From Nyssa sinensis (Eukaryota; Streptophyta; Magnoliopsida; Cornales; Nyssaceae): 64,000 nucleotides of DNA. The stretch lies in NCBI GenBank assembly GCA_008638375.1, contig CM018050.1:27302340-27366339 (forward strand), written 5' to 3'. Positions 34,107 to 47,246 of the stretch are shown here, piece by piece (position 1 is the stretch's first letter; every line of letters begins with the position of its first letter). Position numbers and translations under genes: made by a program. The notes under the pieces were generated by a model. The model saw nothing but the letters and a program-made list of their open reading frames with translations, ran no database searches and had not been told where the DNA came from.

Positions 34107-37100
34107 TGTCACGCCCCGGATTCCAGCGAACCCGAGGTGCGAGTAACGAGACAAGGAAAATAAAATAATAAAGAAATAAAAGATAATAATAACATTCTCA
34201 TACATTCTATACACTGTTCGGATACATACATGAGTCTGGTCCACTTGCTTACAACATGTAAAATGAAATAAGGTCTTGGGCTTATGCCCTCATACAATAT
34301 CAAAAACAAACGCCCCTTGGGCCTAACACAGTCCCTAGTCAAATCATCTCCACGTCTCGTACCGCTGGGACATCATCTGAAATATTGCCCCACTAAAGGG
34401 GTCAGCTCAACATGCTGGTACAATATAATGCTAATGCAAGAGACAAAACCAAGGTCGTGGCATGTGCAAGTGTACAGTTATTTCTATATGGCATTCGATA
34501 TCATGATGACAGGATATGAACGATGTACAGTATATAAGTAGTATGTGTGACACACCCATGCAACTCCATGCCCACCCATGTCTCATGATACGGTCCTTCC
34601 CCGTCGGCATGAGTACCTTGTATGTCTCGCTTCACGGTCCGGAACCCGTCAGGCCGGCGAGTACCTATTGGCCGATTTTGGGTTTTTCACCACAGGATCT
34701 ACACCCTCATAATGCAAAGCACCAAGTGCTTACCCACGCCATGTCCAAAGAATTTCACCATGCCAATATGCTCTGATCTCATCATGTCATGACACCTCTC
34801 ATCCATACATAAAGCATGCCTCTAAGTACACAGTTCGTAATATCAACAGTTCATCCAAGCATATTATTCACATGATACACTAACACATACAGTATATCCA
34901 TAATCATCATACAACTCAGCAAGATAGCACGTAGCACATAAACATGTGAATACTCAAGCAACATGTGAACAATCAACACAGCGAAGCAAGTACTCCTAAT
35001 CTCAATTCTATTTCTCACTTAGCACAATATATCGTACCTGGTAATCGATCTCAAACCGGAAGAGTGTACTCGTGGTAAGGTGGAACCACCGTAAGAATAC
35101 CGAAGGTCAGGTCACCTTCTCCTTGCCTTTCCGTGTCCCTAAAATTCATAACACGAAACTCAGTTTAATTGTCCCTCGAATTATGCTATTCATCAAATTT
35201 TATGTCTTTAATTCATAAGTTTCTATTTTACTAAATTAGACTCTACCATTGAGTCCGAAACGTCGAAGAAAATAAGTTTAGGCTCTTATAGAATTCAATT
35301 CGGACACCTGGGTTAAAAAGGGCAAAACAGTCATTTTGCACTTTACACGGGTCCTTACATTTCATGATCTCTTCTCACAAATCAGACTCCACGGTTGAGT
35401 CCGGAGTGCTCGAGATAATAAAGTTTCACTATTTGGTTACCTAGTTCGGAGTTCATTTGATCGTATTTCAATTCAGGGGTATTTTGGTAATTTTTCATGT
35501 CACTACGGGTCTTTTATTTTTCGGGACCCCGTCTCGCAAAACGGGCCTCGCCATTGGTCTCAGAATGGCCGAGATAGTCAAAATACACTAATGACTTGTC
35601 CCGTTCGGACTCCGGGATATTTTTGAATATTTAAATAATTAAATTAATTAAATTAATTAATTAATTAATTAATTTAATTAATAATTTATTAATATTTTAT
35701 TCAGGAGGGTCAAATCAGAATTATTAATAGTTGAGAGGGTCAATTTATAATTTCTGTAAGTTTTTGGGTTAATTTTCAATTATCAAAAGTTCAGGGGCAA
35801 AATTGTAAAATTGAATTCTCCTATTCCTAATTCGGACAGCCAAACAAGGATTAGCCCAAAACAGGGATAAGATATCCCTGTTCTTATTTATTTCAGATTC
35901 TTAATTTCATACACCCACAACCAAACACCCCCTTTAAATCCTTTAATTTAAAACATATGGCGACACGTGGCAGGGGCAGCCCACACCCGCCCGAACCGGA
36001 CCCGAGCCGACCCGACCCGACCCGGAGCAGACCCCCCCTTCTTCCCCGATTTTCCGGTGACACCCAGTAGGGTTCCGGCGTCTTCTCCGGCGCCGGCGAC
36101 CAATTTCCGGCAGCTTTTTCACGTTTTCAAAATGCCATCTTTTAGAGTTTTTCAAGTAGGTTTCACCCCCATCCCCCATTTCCAGTTTAGACCAACGGAT
36201 TTCCACGAAATAGGGCTCGAAGGCCCACGGCCGGATCTCCGGCCAGCTGAACTTCTTCAATTTTTCACTCGGTTGTTCACGGTTTTCCATCGTTTCTTTC
36301 TTATTTCATTTTCTGCACTTATTAGGGTTATTTCTATCTCATTAGATTCAAGCTTTATACATAAAATGTTAATCTAACCCCCCCATGACCGCGACCTGTA
36401 AACCCCTTTTTCTCCCTCATTTTTCAACCATTTTCCTTCATTCTTTTTGCAAAACAATCCTCATAACATACACTTTAAAACCCTATATATCAAATAAATT
36501 ATCATGCCTCAAAAAAATAAAACAGAAAGGTTGCACTCACTGATTTTCTGAGCTTTCTCTCTCTAGCCGTGCCTTTCTTCACCCTCTTGCTCTGAGCTCG
36601 AACCAAGCTTCAAACTCCTTCTCAGAGCTCTATTTCTCTCCCTCTTTTCAGTTTCTTTCCTTCTCTTTTCTCCCCACCCGAGACTTCACTTATGCACACA
36701 CACTAGCCAAATCCCTCACGTCTCCCCCTCATAGCCACTATTCTTGACTTTCTTCACCCTCCTTCAGCTTCAGTTGTTCTTCCCCAGGTGCAGCTTTGCA
36801 TTAAATGCAAAGCTGCCCTATATGTATGCCTATACACACTTCACTCATTACACACACTAGAAACACACACTCCCAACTCCTCCCCCACTCTAGTCCGGTT
36901 GTAACCACACACACACACACATCCAGTTACACACACATAACTTGCTGCCATACATTATCCCACATATTACTTTACACATTCATGCACACACATTACTTCA
37001 CACATACCTTCACATATATACTATGTATAATTATAACACTAATGCACCAAAATTAATAACCATGATAATAATAATAAAAATAATAAAAATTTAATTAATC

Positions 37101-37137
37101 AAGAATAAAAAAAAAATTTTTTTTTCATGTCATAACA
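34107..37137 (-). repeat. Tekay 5' LTR (right)
   Basis: 3031 bp, colinear with 25758-28789 at an offset of 8349, becoming 8348 after the one-base A-run difference near 28162/36510. Same termini and palindrome (36790-36816). As the 5' LTR it should drive minus-strand transcription through gag-pol. Confidence 0.97.
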
Positions 37138-37199
37138 GGTCTTTTTGAGATGAACCAGATTTGGAGATCTATGCATTAAATTGGAAATACTTTTCTAGA

Positions 37200-40100
37200 G
37201 GAGGAGGAGTTTTATTGATAATATTTTCTTAGGTGCTCGATATTCCAGGGCCTAGGGACGGTCTTACCAGACATATCCTCCAGCCAGTAGGTCATAGTCT
37301 TGACAATTTTGACGACTTTGTAGGGCCCTTCCCAATTTGGGGATAACTGCCCATGGTAGGGTCCTTGGTATTGGGAAAAACCCTTCTTAGGACAAGGTCA
37401 CTGAGCTAGAAATTTAGAGGCTTCATATTCTGATTAAATCTTTTGGCCACCTTACGCCGATATTCCTTAGCCCTGATACTAACCTGCTCTTTTTTCTCCT
37501 CCAGCAGGTCGAGATTTTCTGCTAATTAGCGATCATTAGTCTCATGGTTGAAGTCTTCCGACCTTAGTGTGGGCATATCGATCTCGATTGGAATGATCGA
37601 CTCGGTGCTGTATGCAAGTGAGAATGATATTTTGGCGGTTGGTATCCTTCTCGTGGTTTGGTAAGCCCAAAGCACTGATGGGAGTTCATCGACCCACTTC
37701 CTTTTGGCTTGCTTCAATTTTTTTTTGATGGCTTCGAGGATTGTACGGTTGGTGACCTCAGCTTGCCCATTAGCTTAGGGGTGCCTTGGCAAGGAGAAGT
37801 GGTGGCTAATATGCAGGTCACTACAGAATTTTTTGAATACTTTCTCGACGAATTGGGTGCCGTTGTTCGAGATGATAACACGGGGTATACCCGAACCTAT
37901 ATATTATGTTTTTCCACGTGAAATTTTTCACCTCTACTTCGGTAATGTGAGTCAGGGTTTCTACTTCTGCCTACTTGGAGAAGTAATCGATGGCGATGAG
38001 CAAATATCTCCTGTTCTAGGGGGCCTTAGGCAGTGGCCCTACAATGTCCATCCCCCATTGAGCGAAGGACCATGGACTGATAATAGGGGTGAGCTCATGG
38101 TGTGGCTGATGTTGATACGAAGTAAAACGTTGACATTTATCACACCTTTTCACGTATTCTTTGGCGTGCCTAAGCATGCCAGGTCAATAGTAGCCACGAG
38201 TCAGAGCCCGGTGGGCGATGGTTCTGTCGCTGTTGTGATTTCCACATATCCCTTTATGAATTTCGGCCAAGACGTATTCTAACTCTTTTGGGGATAAACA
38301 TTTTAGGAGAGGCTGGGAATATGACCTATGGTAGAGCTTCCCATTCATGATAAGGTACCATGCTACTTTGATCCGTATATTCCAGGCTTGGTTCTTATCC
38401 TCTAGAAGCTGCCCATCTTTGAGGTATAGAAGGATAGGCGTCATCCAGTCTTGAGTTTGTTTTGAGGAACGTGTGGACTGAACTTCTTTGATACTTGGCG
38501 TGGCTTGGAAAGAGATACCGATTTCAGAATCCCCATCGAATTTGAGGTGAGAGGCCATGATTGCCAAAGCATTAGATCGGGTGTTTTGTCCTCTCTAGAT
38601 CTTATAGATAATGAACTCAGAGAAAGATTCCTTCAGCGAATCCACCAATTCTGCATATCTGATCATCCTATCATCTTTGGCGGTGAATTCTCCCAGGACC
38701 TGGCTCACTACTAATTGGGAATCAGAATATGCCTCGAGACTCTGAGCTTTATATTCTAGAGCTGACCTCATATTGAGGATTAGTGCTTCATACTCAGCCT
38801 CATTATTCAAAGCTCTAAACCCCAGGGTAACCGCCTTCTCTATTACAATCCCGTTTGGGGATCCGAGCACAATGCCCACCCCGAAACCTTTGTCGGTAGA
38901 TGACCCGTCAGCGTATAGCTGCCACACTACCATATCCGGTATCGATCTTGGGTTCGTCGTGCAGCGCTAGAGTGAATTCTACCACGAAATCTACCAGGGC
39001 TTAGCCTTTAATAGAGGTTTGGGGTACATAGGATATATCGAATTCTCCCAATTCCACATATCATTTGACCAGGCGCCTTGATACGTTAGGTTTGTGCAAA
39101 ATGGCCTTTAGAGGGTAAGACGTTGGGATCACAATAGGGTGATGATTGAAAATAAGGTCTGAGCTTCCGAGCAGAGATTACTAGGCCGAACACCAACTTT
39201 TCTACCTCGGGGGTATCTCTTCTCTGTATATAGGAGAGCTTTACTGACGTAGAATATCGGCTTCTGAGTCCCCCTCTCTTCTCGCACAAGCGCCGAGCTC
39301 ACCATGTTCTCCTGACACTACGAGATATAAAAAGAGCTTTTCCCCTTGTGTTGGTTTGGATAAGAGCTCAGGGGACGCCATATATTGCTTCAGTTCTTGG
39401 AAGGCCCTGTCGCAGTCAGAGGTCCATTCTAGGTCCTTGTTCCCCCTTAAGGCTTTGAAGAACGGGAGGCAGCGATCGGTGGACCCTGGAAATGAATCTA
39501 TTCAGCACTGCGATCCTTGCCGTTCAATGCTTGGACATCCTTCTTGGACCTCGGTGGCCCCAGCTCTGTCAATGATTTAATCTGTGAGGGGTCCGCCTCT
39601 ATCCCCCTTTGTGAAATCAAGGAAACCAAGGTCTTTCCCCTTAGTGAACCCAAATGTGCACTTTGCAGGGTTTAACTTCATCTTGTGCTGCTTCAATATA
39701 TCAAAGATTTGCCTTAAATGCTGGATATGTTCGTTCTTCTTCTGGCTCTTAACCAACATATCATCTATGTAAACCTCTATCGTGCTACCTATCAAGGGCC
39801 TGAATATTTTGTTTACCAACCGCTGGTACATAGCACCAGCATTCTTTAGCCCAAATGACATCACCCTATAGCAGTAGAGACCTCATTCAGAGATGAAGGA
39901 TGTCTTCTCCTGGTCTGGGGGGTACATTTGATTTGGTTGTATCCTGGAATACGCGTCCATAAAACTCATCAGCTCGTGGCCTGCAGTCGCAGTCAACCAG
40001 CTAGTCGATTCTTGGGAAGGGAAAGCTATCCTTAGGGCATGCCTTGTTGAGATCGGTATAATTGACGCAGACTCGCCATTTTTCGTTCTTCTTCTTGACA

Positions 40101-42300
40101 AGGACGGTGTTGGCGAGCCATTCCAGGTAGAACCCTTCCCTAATCATTTTGGCATCCAACAGCCTTTGGACCTCATCGTTAATGATTCTGTGCCGCTCAG
40201 GAGTGAAGGTCCTTCTCTTCTGTCTCACTGGAGGATAATTTGGGTTGATCATCAGTTTATGAGAATTGAGAGCGGGATCTATTCCCTCCATATCCTTAGT
40301 TTCCCATACAAAAACTGACAGATTATCCTTCAGGAACTCAATGATCTCCTCTCGTTTAGATTGAGACAAGTCTGTGCCTACTTGTAGGTAACACCCTCCT
40401 CCTTCAAAACTTACCAATGCCTTAACAGGGCTCATGTATTGGTGCAGCTAAACTCTCTTTCCCTCTGGGGCTCAATGGCTCATCAATCTCTGAAGGGCAC
40501 TCCATGGTCTTATGAAGTTCAGAAGGTGTAGGACGTCGATCCTCCCGAGGTAACTATAATTGTTATTTCGACGCCTTTTCTTTTAATGCCATGGCGTGGC
40601 ACTCCCGTACTGTTGGTCGGCAACCTCTGATGGTATAGACCTTATCATTCTGGACATATTTCAGACACTGATGAAGAGTTGAAGTCACTGGCCTCCATTT
40701 GGTGGAGCCATGGCCTTCTGATAATGATGTTGTAGGGAGATCTGGAGTCCACGACCATATATTCTGAGATTAACATCTTCTGAGCGTCCCTCTCCCCAAT
40801 TATGGTCAGTAGATTTATCTTGCCCATCGGTGAGCTTAGGCTCCTATCGAATCCCGCCATTACAATGGTGGTGGTCTTGAGGTCGCCAGTGCTGAGCTTC
40901 ATATGTCGGAATGGTTCATAAAACAGCACGTTGGTAGAGCTCCCTGTGTCCACCAACACCCTCCTAATTTCAAAATTTGCTACTTTGAGCAAAATAACGA
41001 TGGCGTCATTGTGGGGGCAATGCACCCCTATAAGGTCCAGCTCGAAAAACTGAATATGTGGTAAGGGCCTCGGCCTCTTCTCAATCGTGGAGATCTAGAG
41101 GACACTTGGTTCTACCTTTGCCTCCCGAACGTATCATTTCCTTGCTTGATTAGACATCCCAACTAACGAGCTATCGGCGTGGAGGACGAAAATGACCTGA
41201 TTATTCTAACGAGGTTGCTCATTCCGAGCCTTCCTCTGTTCGGGCCTCTGATCCCATCTCTTCTATTGTGGTCTATCGTTTTGAGGATTCTACCCTCCAT
41301 CTCATTGGATAAACTCCCTCAGACGTCCTCGCCAGATTAGCTGTTCAATCTCTTGTTTAAGGTTCCTTGCACTCCTCAGTAGTGTGTCCGTGATCCTTGT
41401 GGAAATCGCATTACTTGCTTTGATCTCTGGAGTCCGGATTGCCTTTCAAAGGCTCTGGCTGCTTTAAATTCTCACGTGCTCTGACCTATTGGAAGACGTG
41501 AGTGAGGGATTCATTCAAAGGTGTGAGTGCCCTCGAATCTTCCAAAATTAGGGTTATTTTGAGTTCGGGGTGACGTCCTCTTGTCTGGGCTCCTTTGCCT
41601 TTTAGTGGTGCTTTTGGGGTCTTGTTTCTAGGTGTTATCATCCTTTTGAGCTTGCTCCTTGGATTTTCAAAAGGACGTCCTCGTATCCTTTAGATTTATA
41701 TACTTCCGCGTCATGTCTGCGGGAGGATTCTTTGTTAAAGAATCGTGGAATCGCCTGGGCCCCAGTCTTGCGTGGAGGGCTGCTACTAAGAAGCTCGGAC
41801 TATAGTCCGTGACTTCCGTGAGCTCGGAGTTGAATCGAGCAATGTACTCCCGAAGTGACTCCCCCTTTTGTTGCTTTATCTATAGGAGAAACTCGAGGCC
41901 TTTTCTGAGTCTTCTGCTGGTTAGAAACTGATCAAGGAACCATCTGCTGAACTCGTAAAAATTTGGGACTGACTCCTATGGGAGACTGTGGAACCACCTC
42001 AGAGCGGTGCCTTTGAGACTTGTTACGAAGGTACGACATAAGAAGGTGTCGGTAGCCCCATGTAGGGCCATCGTGTGTTGATAATGGGAGAGATGGTCCC
42101 CAGGGTCTTCCGTTCCATCATATGGGGTGAACTTGGGGACAATGAATTTCCATGGGTGTTCCTCTGCCATTACGACTGAGGTGAATGGAGTGGTGAATCT
42201 CCCGAGCAGCTTCGTCAGCTCATCCTATTTGGGAGGGAGGTTATCCCCCTAGTGAGGGCTAGTTGTCCAACTGAGTCCACTACCTCCTCCGCCTTAGAGG
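37200..42300 (-). pseudogene. Tat gag-pol remnant
   Basis: Read on the minus strand from right to left: gag near 42170-41976 (FIVPKFTPYDGTEDPGDHL, GTALRWFHSLP); a degraded knuckle region; protease 41025-40645 (VLVDTGSSTNVLFY with a DTGSS active site); reverse transcriptase 40435-39577 in broken frames (VLVKKKNEKWRVCVNYTDLN; YIDDMLVKS intact); RNase H 38933-38595 (YADGSSTDKGFGVG, NNEAEYEALI, AYSDSQLVVSQV); integrase zinc-binding region 38567-38184 (EIHKGICGNHNSDRTIAHRA); integrase core and C-terminal region to about 37400 (KRKWVDELPSVLWAYQTT). Stops and frameshifts separate all of these, so no polyprotein can be made. The plus-strand reading frames in this interval are shadows. Confidence 0.92.
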
Positions 42301-42885
42301 TACTCTAGATGTCGCTCTTGCCTGATGATGGTATGATGCTGTTGCCCCCAGAGTAGAGGAGCTGACGTTTGGGGCGGCTGAATGTCTGGAGGCACTGGGT
42401 CAGCCCCCCAAATTTGTAGGACTCAAGACCCTTGTCCTGCTATAATGATGGACGGTAGGACTGAGGATTCGGCATTCCTCCCTCAAGGATGCACGATGGT
42501 TGAGGGTCACCTCCGGTATGAACGGAGCCTTGGGGGATGCGATGGACGTGCATTGGGATCCCCCTCATTGCAAAGTTCGTAACCTCTATCTGGGATAACA
42601 AGGAGCTGAATCCCTCCGTCAGGCATGCTTGATGGAGGATGTGCGTGACGGCTTTGCAGATTCTGAGTTAGAGAGGTCAGAGTTTGGGATATAGCAAGGA
42701 GTTGCTCTTACATTAGATCAGATTGTCATCTAATCTGATAAAGTTGCTGCTGTACATGATCGGGGGTTTCCCCCTCTTCATTCTCGGTCAAAGGCTAGTT
42801 TTGGGAAACTGGCCTTGAACGAAGATTTGGAGCCATAGCGAAGAAGCTGATTTTGAGATAACGGAATTAGCAAGAACGATTTTCG

Positions 42886-42903
42886 TTCCCACAGACGACG
42901 CCA
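42886..42903 (-). promoter_or_regulatory. Tat primer-binding site
   Basis: Minus strand TGGCGTCGTCTGTGGGAA lies three bases inside the 5' LTR. TGGCG-CGTCTGTGGGAAC-type sites recur in Tat-group elements. I did not assign the tRNA. Confidence 0.75.
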
Positions 42904-42906
42904 AGC

Positions 42907-43447
42907 TGATGCTGCACTTTTCTGATTCGTTAAGGCTTTGTTCTTCATCGTTACGAAATCTAAAAAGAAAGGGAGTCAGGGTGCCGCCGGGATGGCTTCA
43001 GCGGTAGCCACTCCGATGATGAAGTTAGTAGAGAGTAAAAACTGATTGGAAGATAAAAATTGAATGTAAGATCCTCCTTTCTTTCTTTTGCGTACCTTGA
43101 AGGTGATAATTCTAGGATGGCTGTCTGCCAAAATGGATAGGGTTTGGTACCGTGAAATCAGAGATTTACTATTGTCCAGAAGTGGCAGTCTTCATTATGA
43201 TCACCTGCCTTACTATCACCACCTGCCTCACTGTTTCTCAGGGCTACCTGCTTCATTGTTCCACATTGCCACCTGCCTCATCGTTCCGAGGTCAGTAGGC
43301 CAAGACGATGATGACGACGAGGTTGGTAGTGCTTCTGATCCAGCTATACTGACATCAGATTTGTATAGCTATTTACTTTATGACCTGCACACAACAAAGC
43401 TAGACATGTGTCAAGTTCAGGTTAATTAGCATATTTTTGGTGTATCA
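42907..43447 (-). repeat. Tat element 5' LTR (right)
   Basis: 541 bp, TGATGC...GTATCA. It contains the 57-bp stretch (about 43037-43093) that is missing from the left LTR. Confidence 0.9.
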
Positions 43448-43520
43448 ATTGAAATCATAGAAATCTAAGAATCGAGTACTCATTTTTTCACCTAGTTTAA
43501 TGTATCACACACACATATAG

Positions 43521-43524
<4 letters not shown>

Positions 43525-43564
<40 letters not shown>
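43525..43564. repeat. GA microsatellite, about 20 units
   Basis: An uninterrupted GA run between the Tat 5' LTR and the LTR relic of Copia element 1. Confidence 0.95.
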
Positions 43565-43567
<3 letters not shown>

Positions 43568-43599
43568 TAATGAGTTGGAAAATTAATAATTTCATCAAC

Positions 43600-44116
43600 A
43601 ATTCATGAAAAATGATGAGAATTTTTTGCTCTACATATATTAGGTAACATCAAAGAAATCATTGAGAATGTTTGTCAATCTAACAAATATTGTGCATAAG
43701 CTATACAAATAAATATTAAATTAATTTTAAATAAAATAGAAAAGATACGAGATTTACGTATTTTGGCAAGATACCCACGTTCACGGGTAACAATGATCAA
43801 TCAACTATGTATCAAAGAGATTACAATATCAAAACACTAACAAATTTGAAAACTTCTTTACACCCAATGACGGCTCATTCAAAGTTGACTCTCTTTCCAA
43901 AAAAAAAAAAACCTTAAAAAACAATACTCGTATATGCATGTTACAAGGTAAGAAACAAATCAAGTCAGAAATACTCAAACAAAACAAGTCAAGAAAATTT
44001 CCCAAGGCTTCGCCTCCGAACCCAATGGCAATGGTGGGATAAACCTACACATTGCCCATTTTTTGGTACACACCGGGTTATCAAAAATTGGGTGAATTCA
44101 TGACAACCACCCAACA
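43600..44116 (-). repeat. Probable 3' LTR of Copia element 1
   Basis: GAGATTTACGTATTTTGGCAAG followed by a CCCACGTTCACGGGT block near 43750-43790 is a pattern common in plant Copia LTRs. The segment ends ACCACCCAACA at 44116, giving a minus-strand start TGTTGGGTGG. The outer end could not be fixed because the 5' LTR lies beyond the window. Confidence 0.5.
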
Positions 44117-47100
44117 AATAAACAAATCATGCAAATGAAGTAAATGAATCACAACTGGCTCTAAATAAGCCCTTAGGCCATGCACCCGTAGGTGCTCAAA
44201 CCTTAGAGATATTGATCAAGTCCAAAAAATGCTTGTAACTTAACCCTAGTGACCACCTTAATAAGCATATCTGCATGATTGTCTATAGTACCGATCTTCT
44301 GAAGAAGAATGTTTTCCTTATTCACAATTTTTCGAACAAAATGGAAACAAATATCAATATTCTTAGTTTGAGCATAATGAACTTAGTTCTTTGCTAAACA
44401 TGTACTTTGACTGATGTCGTAGACCTTAACGTGCTCCTAAACAATCCCCAAGTCCTCAATCAATTCATGTAGCCAAATAGCTTTCTTAGTGGCCTTTATC
44501 ATTGCCATGTACTATGCCTTAGTAGTAGACAAAGTAACTCTTGATTGTAACATTGATCTCTAACTCACCGGTCCCTAAGCAAGAGTAAAGACAGATCCAA
44601 TAGTTAACTAATCTTTCTTCAAATCTCTAGCATAGTCCAAATCCACATATCCAATCACTTGTTAACCAAATCAATCATCCCTCTGAAACATCATACCAAC
44701 GTCCATTGTACCATGAATGTGGCATAAAATCTATTTTATTGCCTGGCAGTCCCCTTTACATGAATTATGCATATACCTGCTCACCATAGTGACAGCGTGT
44801 GAAATATTAGGTCTTGTGCATGCCATAGCATATATTAAAGCACCTACTACGCTTGCATATTGAACCTAAGCCATATACTTACACTTTTTATTTGTGTGTG
44901 GAGACATCAAAGCACTGAACTTGAAGTGAGAGGCTAAAGGTGTGCTAACATGCTTTGTATTGCCATCCAAACTAAAAGGTTGTAACAGTTTCTTTAGATA
45001 TTGTTTCTATGACAAATAAACTGTGTTTTTCACTCTATCTTTTTTTAATTTCCATGCCAAGTATGTTCTTAGCTTCACCAAAATCCTTCATTTTGAAATC
45101 ATTTCTTAATTGAGTCTTCAATTTATCTATCTCCACCTTACATTTAGATACAATAATCATGTCATCCACATATAAAAGCAAATAAATAAAGAAACCATCA
45201 CGAAGCTTACAGAAATGCACATAATGATCAAAATAGCTTCTTGTATACTTCTGCTATGTTATAAACTGATCAAATTGTTGTACCATTGTCTTGGAGACTA
45301 TTTCAAGCCATATAATAAATTTTCTAGTTTGCAAACCCAATCATCTTTTCTAGCAACTTTAAATCCATATGGTTGAGTAATGTAAATTTTCTCCTCTAAA
45401 TCACCATGTAAGAATGCGATTTTGACATTGAGTTGTGCCAACTTGAGATCAAATTGTGTAACCAAAGCTAGAAAAATCCAAATAGAAGAGTGCTTAACAA
45501 CCGGAGAAAATACCTCAGTATTGTCCATCCTTTCTCTCTGTGCATAGATTTTAGCCACCAATATAGCCTTGAATCTCACAGTCTTCCTCTAGGTAACCTT
45601 CATTTCAGGTGTATACTCTCTTGCGACCAATTTCCTTCTTTCACGTTGGAAATTGTACCAACTCCCAAATCTGATTCTTGTAAAGTGATTGTATCTCCTC
45701 ACCCATTGCCTCATTCCATTTAACATTTTCTAAATTTTTCATGGCTTCTTTATGAGTCACAGGAATATTATTATCAATAACTAGAAATATATATGTCATC
45801 ATGTTAGCAAACCTAGTAAGTTTTTGAATCACTCTTTTTGATCTACTAGCTGCAATAAACTTTGGTTACTATGGGATCTCTTGACCTTCCTTCACATCTG
45901 AGCCTAAGCTTTCATTAACAACAAAACTATTTACTATCTAAACAATATTTGCTGCAACCACTAGAGCCTTTAACTCCACTTGTTATAAAATACCCATTTT
46001 CAAATTCTCCTTGTCTACATTCTTTTGTTTCTTTTAATTTAACATCATAGACTAATCAAAAGTGAAATCTCTACTAAAAACAACTTTCTTTGATTTGGGA
46101 TGCCACAATTTATATCCCTTGACACTTGTGCTAAAGTTCAAGAATATTACTTTCTTAATTTTAGGGTCTAATTTAGTTTCCTTTACATGAAAATATATAG
46201 GACAACCAAATACATGCAAAGTATCATAATATGTAGCAAATTTTTCAGACCATACCTATATGTGTGTTTTTTTCACTATTCGTAGTTGTAGGAAACCTAT
46301 TGATCAGATGACATGCATATGTTACTACCTTAGCCCAAAATGCATTGCCCAGTCCAACATTAAGCAACATAATCTTACATTCTTAAGCAAAGTATGATTC
46401 ATGCATTTTGCCATCTCATTCGATTGCGAGTGTCTCTGACTGTGAAGTGTCTAACTATCCCCTTATCTTGGCATACTTGTTTGCATGGATCTAACTTGTA
46501 CTCAACATCATTATCTAATCTAAGCCTCTTGATTTTTCTACATGTTTGAGTTTCAATCATTTTCTTCCAATTAAGAAACACATATAGGACTTTATTTTTA
46601 TGTTGCATGGTGTATACCCAAACTCTCCTTAAGAAATCATAAACAAAAGTCACAAAACAGTGGTTACCTCTCTAAGATGCAAATTTGCTAGGTCCCCATA
46701 CATCTGTGTGAACATAATTAAGAGTTTCCCGAGTACGATGAACTACTGTGCCAAACTTGACTCTAGTTTGCTTACCTAAAATACACTGCTCAAAAAATCC
46801 CAATTTCCTAGTATTGATACTCTTTAACAGACCCTAGTTTATCAATCCCTGTATGCTTCCTCCCCAACATGCTTTAAGCGCATGTGTCATAGTCTAGAAG
46901 TATCAAACACACTATTCTTTGGACTATTAGAAATTGTTGTTCTCCTTATGACTGTTCGCCTATCCAGAAAATACAAATTACCTTATTGAGTATCCTTCAT
47001 CACAACAAGTGTATATAGTCCCACTTTTAGGACTCCACATTCCACTGTAACTTTGTAGCCCTTTGAGTTTAGATTTCCCAGAAAGATGAGGTTCATCTTC

Positions 47101-47226
47101 AAGTTCGTTACATAGCAAACATCCGTCAGGACTTTAACTGTTCCACCATGAATCCTCAATCCAATGTTTCCTATCCCTCTTATTTTATAGGTATTATCAT
47201 TACCCATTAAAATAGCTCCTCCATTT
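44117..47226 (-). pseudogene. Copia element 1 pol remnant (protease region to RNase H)
   Basis: Minus strand, right to left: protease/GAG-pre-integrase region 47207-46983 (LMGNDNTYKIRGIGNIGLR, TDVCYVTNLKMNLIFLG); integrase near 46653-46250 (KKMIETQTCRKIKRLRLDND, with a DD pair altered to YD); reverse transcriptase 45832-45035 (EDWKLA-type palm region [26 protein letters not shown] intact); RNase H about 44900-44210. Frames are broken by several stops. The reading frame stops abruptly at 47226, where Copia element 2 is inserted, and resumes at 63065. Confidence 0.9.
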
Positions 47227-47246
47227 TGTTAGGTTTGTAACCACAG

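Larger units (their letters stand above)
25758..37137 (-). mobile_element. Full-length, very young Tekay/Del-type Ty3 chromovirus retrotransposon
   Basis: An 11,380-bp element in minus orientation. It has LTRs of 3032 bp (25758-28789) and 3031 bp (34107-37137), a perfect 5-bp target duplication GGTCT, an initiator-tRNA-Met primer site, a polypurine tract, a gag-protease frame (33738-31831) and an RT-RNase H-integrase-chromodomain frame (31850-28857). Long LTRs, the Met primer site and a C-terminal chromodomain place it in the Tekay (Del) chromovirus group. The only LTR differences I found by eye are one A in an A run (8 A near 28162, 7 A near 36510) and one A/T change in the A-T run at the end (A11T8 versus A10T9). 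Such identity means very recent insertion. The sole coding defect seen is the one-base frame offset between the two ORFs. Confidence 0.97.
22050..43447 (-). mobile_element. Ty3/gypsy Tat-lineage retrotransposon, decayed, split by a Tekay element
   Basis: LTRs at 22050-22529 and 42907-43447 share TGATNCTGCACTTTTCTGATTCG at the start and a ...TATCA end (TGAT/ATCA inverted termini). Flanks ATTGT (22045-22049) and ATTGA (43448-43452) are a 5-bp target duplication with one change. In minus orientation the order is primer site, gag, protease, RT, RNase H, integrase (42300 to about 37300), tandem repeats, an antisense extra gene, polypurine tract, 3' LTR. An extra antisense gene and repetitive 3' region are typical of the Tat group. 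Without the inserted Tekay (25758-37137) the element is about 10 kb. Multiple stops and frameshifts show it is inactive. Confidence 0.9.

Noticed and set aside
25758..37137. A retrovirus-like element with an envelope gene
   Set aside because: After integrase and chromodomain the frame ends 68 bp before the 3' LTR; there is no room for another gene.
37709..39580. Plus-strand ORFs such as 37833-38282 as genes
   Set aside because: They lie antisense to recognisable Tat integrase and RNase H remnants.
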